Source: JACVRU01 sp040902725 | GTDB lineage: Bacteria > Actinomycetota > Thermoleophilia > Gaiellales > Gaiellaceae | Direction: 5' to 3' | DNA length: 64,000 nt | Assembly (NCBI GenBank): GCA_040902725.1 | Contig: JBBDWU010000019.1 | Span: 109,959 to 173,958 of the forward strand | Translations under genes and position numbers: made by a program | Shown here: positions 63,238-64,000 of the stretch, in pieces | Numbering within the stretch: the first letter of the stretch is position 1 | Layout of the letters: every line of letters starts with the position of its first letter | The notes under the pieces: model-generated | Database searches by the model: none | What the model was told of the DNA's origin: nothing | The model's input: only the letters and a program-made list of their open reading frames with translations

Positions 63238-64000
63238 GGGCCGGCTCGGGCCTCTGGCGCCGGGCGCGGTCGCTGATCCCAGGGGGCGTCAACTCTCCCG
63301 TGCGCGCGATGCGCGCCGTCGGCCTGGACGAGCCGGTCTTCATGCGGAGCGGCGAGGGGGCGTGGATCGAGGACGTGGACGGCAACCGCTACGTCGACTG
63401 GGTGATGTCGTGGGGGCCGCTGATCTTCGGTCACGCCGACCCGGAGACGGTCGAGGCGATCCAGGAGGCGGCCGCGCGCGGCACAACCTTCGGCGCGCCC
63501 ACCGAGGCGGAGGTCGAGCTGGCCGCGGAGATCGCGGACGCCGTGCCGTCGGTGGAGAAGGTGCGCCTCGTCTCCTCAGGCACGGAGGCGGCGATGAGCG
63601 CGCTGCGCCTGGCCCGCGCCTTCACGCACCGCGACCGGATCGTCAAGTTCGCCGGCTGCTACCACGGCCACGCCGACGCGCTGCTGGCGAGCGCGGGCTC
63701 CGGCCTCGCGACGCTCGGCCTCCCCGCGAGCGCAGGCGTCCCCGTCCCGGTGACGAGGGACACGGTCGTCTGCCCGTACAACGACGCCGACGCGGCGGCC
63801 GACGCCTTCATGCGCTACGGGGAGGGGATCGCCTGCGTGATTGTCGAACCGGTGGCCGGGAACATGGGCGTGGTGCCGCCCGCCCGCGGCTTCCTCGAGA
63901 CGCTGCGCGCGCTCTGCGACGCGGCCGGCGCGCTGCTCGTCTTCGACGAGGTGATCACCGGCTTCCGCGTCGCGCGCGGCGGCGCGCAGGAGCGCTACGG
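63234..64000 (+). CDS. hemL: Glutamate-1-semialdehyde 2,1-aminomutase, 5' part (runs off the window)
   Basis: The frame starts at GTG 63234, overlapping the hemB stop (GTGA); GTG 63228 is an alternative. It stays open to the window end (255 codons). Family marks: 'SLIPGGVNSPVRAMRAVGLD' at the N-terminus, 'WIEDVDGNRYVDWVMSWGPL', 'EKVRLVSSGTEAAMSALRLA' (phosphate cup), 'VKFAGCYHGHADALLASAGS' and 'LLVFDEVITGFRVARGG' (Asp that binds the PLP ring N). The catalytic Lys lies beyond the window. It makes 5-aminolevulinate in the C5 pathway. Confidence 0.93.
   Translation, partial: MRAGSGLWRRARSLIPGGVNSPVRAMRAVGLDEPVFMRSGEGAWIEDVDGNRYVDWVMSWGPLIFGHADPETVEAIQEAAARGTTFGAPTEAEVELAAEIADAVPSVEKVRLVSSGTEAAMSALRLARAFTHRDRIVKFAGCYHGHADALLASAGSGLATLGLPASAGVPVPVTRDTVVCPYNDADAAADAFMRYGEGIACVIVEPVAGNMGVVPPARGFLETLRALCDAAGALLVFDEVITGFRVARGGAQERY

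Noticed and set aside
1..64000. Many long reading frames antisense to or shifted against clear genes, for example 18004-19308 (-), 24267-25448 (+) and 27548-28936 (+).
   Set aside because: High G+C makes stop codons rare in alternative frames. These products are Arg/Ala/Pro-rich, lack domain patterns, and lie opposite genes with intact motifs.
1..64000. Possible tRNA, rRNA, CRISPR array, prophage or transposase.
   Set aside because: I looked for T-loop-like GTTCGAATC runs near CCA-like ends, regularly spaced repeats and transposase or integrase motifs and saw none that held up.

Overview
The window is a GC-rich (roughly 70% G+C) chromosomal segment with one 10-base assembly gap (9267-9276). 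It looks like a scaffold from an uncultured actinobacterium, plausibly of the class Thermoleophilia. That placement is inference from base composition, frequent GTG/TTG starts, dense ATGA/GTGA/TTGA gene overlaps and gene content; no rRNA or other strong taxonomic marker is present. I see no tRNA, rRNA, CRISPR array, prophage or insertion sequence. No gene-free stretch exceeds 300 bases.

Layout. 1-6.0 kb: a GT4 glycosyltransferase, a VapBC toxin-antitoxin pair, two alkaline-phosphatase-superfamily hydrolases, a methyltransferase, a VOC protein and a frameshifted cupin. 6.0-8.5 kb: an ornithine-cyclodeaminase-like enzyme, a double GNAT and two small unknowns. 8.6-15.6 kb: a stress/dormancy-like block (NirK-like copper protein, ZIP transporter, mini universal stress protein, CBS-BON protein, OsmC, GAF histidine kinase and NarL-type regulator). 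15.6-20.7 kb: a DtxR regulator, an MqnD-like protein, a thiolase, an aldehyde dehydrogenase and an MFS transporter. 20.7-32.5 kb: a purine-catabolic island made of an AzgA-type permease, an allantoate-amidohydrolase-like enzyme, DUF3830, PuuD urate oxidase, OHCU decarboxylase, HIU hydrolase, 8-oxoguanine deaminase, adenine deaminase and a three-subunit xanthine dehydrogenase. 32.6-42.7 kb: a secreted subtilase, membrane and CHRD proteins, two crotonase-family enzymes (one PaaG-like), a frameshifted HtrA protease and a nucleotidyltransferase/HTH toxin-antitoxin-like pair.

42.7-46.7 kb: the phenylacetyl-CoA epoxidase genes paaABCD, read leftward from a palindromic operator next to a divergent TetR gene. 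The operon runs on into two paralogous lipoproteins with a small SelW-like gene between them. That gene has an in-frame UGA at the CxxC position followed by a SECIS-like hairpin, so it is a likely selenoprotein and the most notable item here. 46.7-52.9 kb: a truncated CARDB protein, a DAG kinase and the E1alpha/E1beta/E2 genes of a 2-oxoacid dehydrogenase. 53-60 kb: membrane and phosphodiesterase genes, a GtrA protein, two polytopic glycosyltransferase-like proteins and a YmdB-type phosphodiesterase. 60.4-64 kb: an ABC exporter pair followed by hemB and the start of hemL.

How the genes fit together. Adenine, guanine-derived and oxidised purines would enter through the permease and be deaminated. 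Xanthine dehydrogenase and PuuD would make 5-hydroxyisourate, and HIU hydrolase plus OHCU decarboxylase would give allantoin. Allantoinase is not seen, but an M20 hydrolase could take allantoate. PaaABCD, the PaaG-like isomerase and the thiolase would serve aerobic phenylacetate breakdown; PaaE is absent here. Four genes carry apparent one-base indels, most at C or G runs. This points to residual assembly error and calls for caution about every broken gene in the window.
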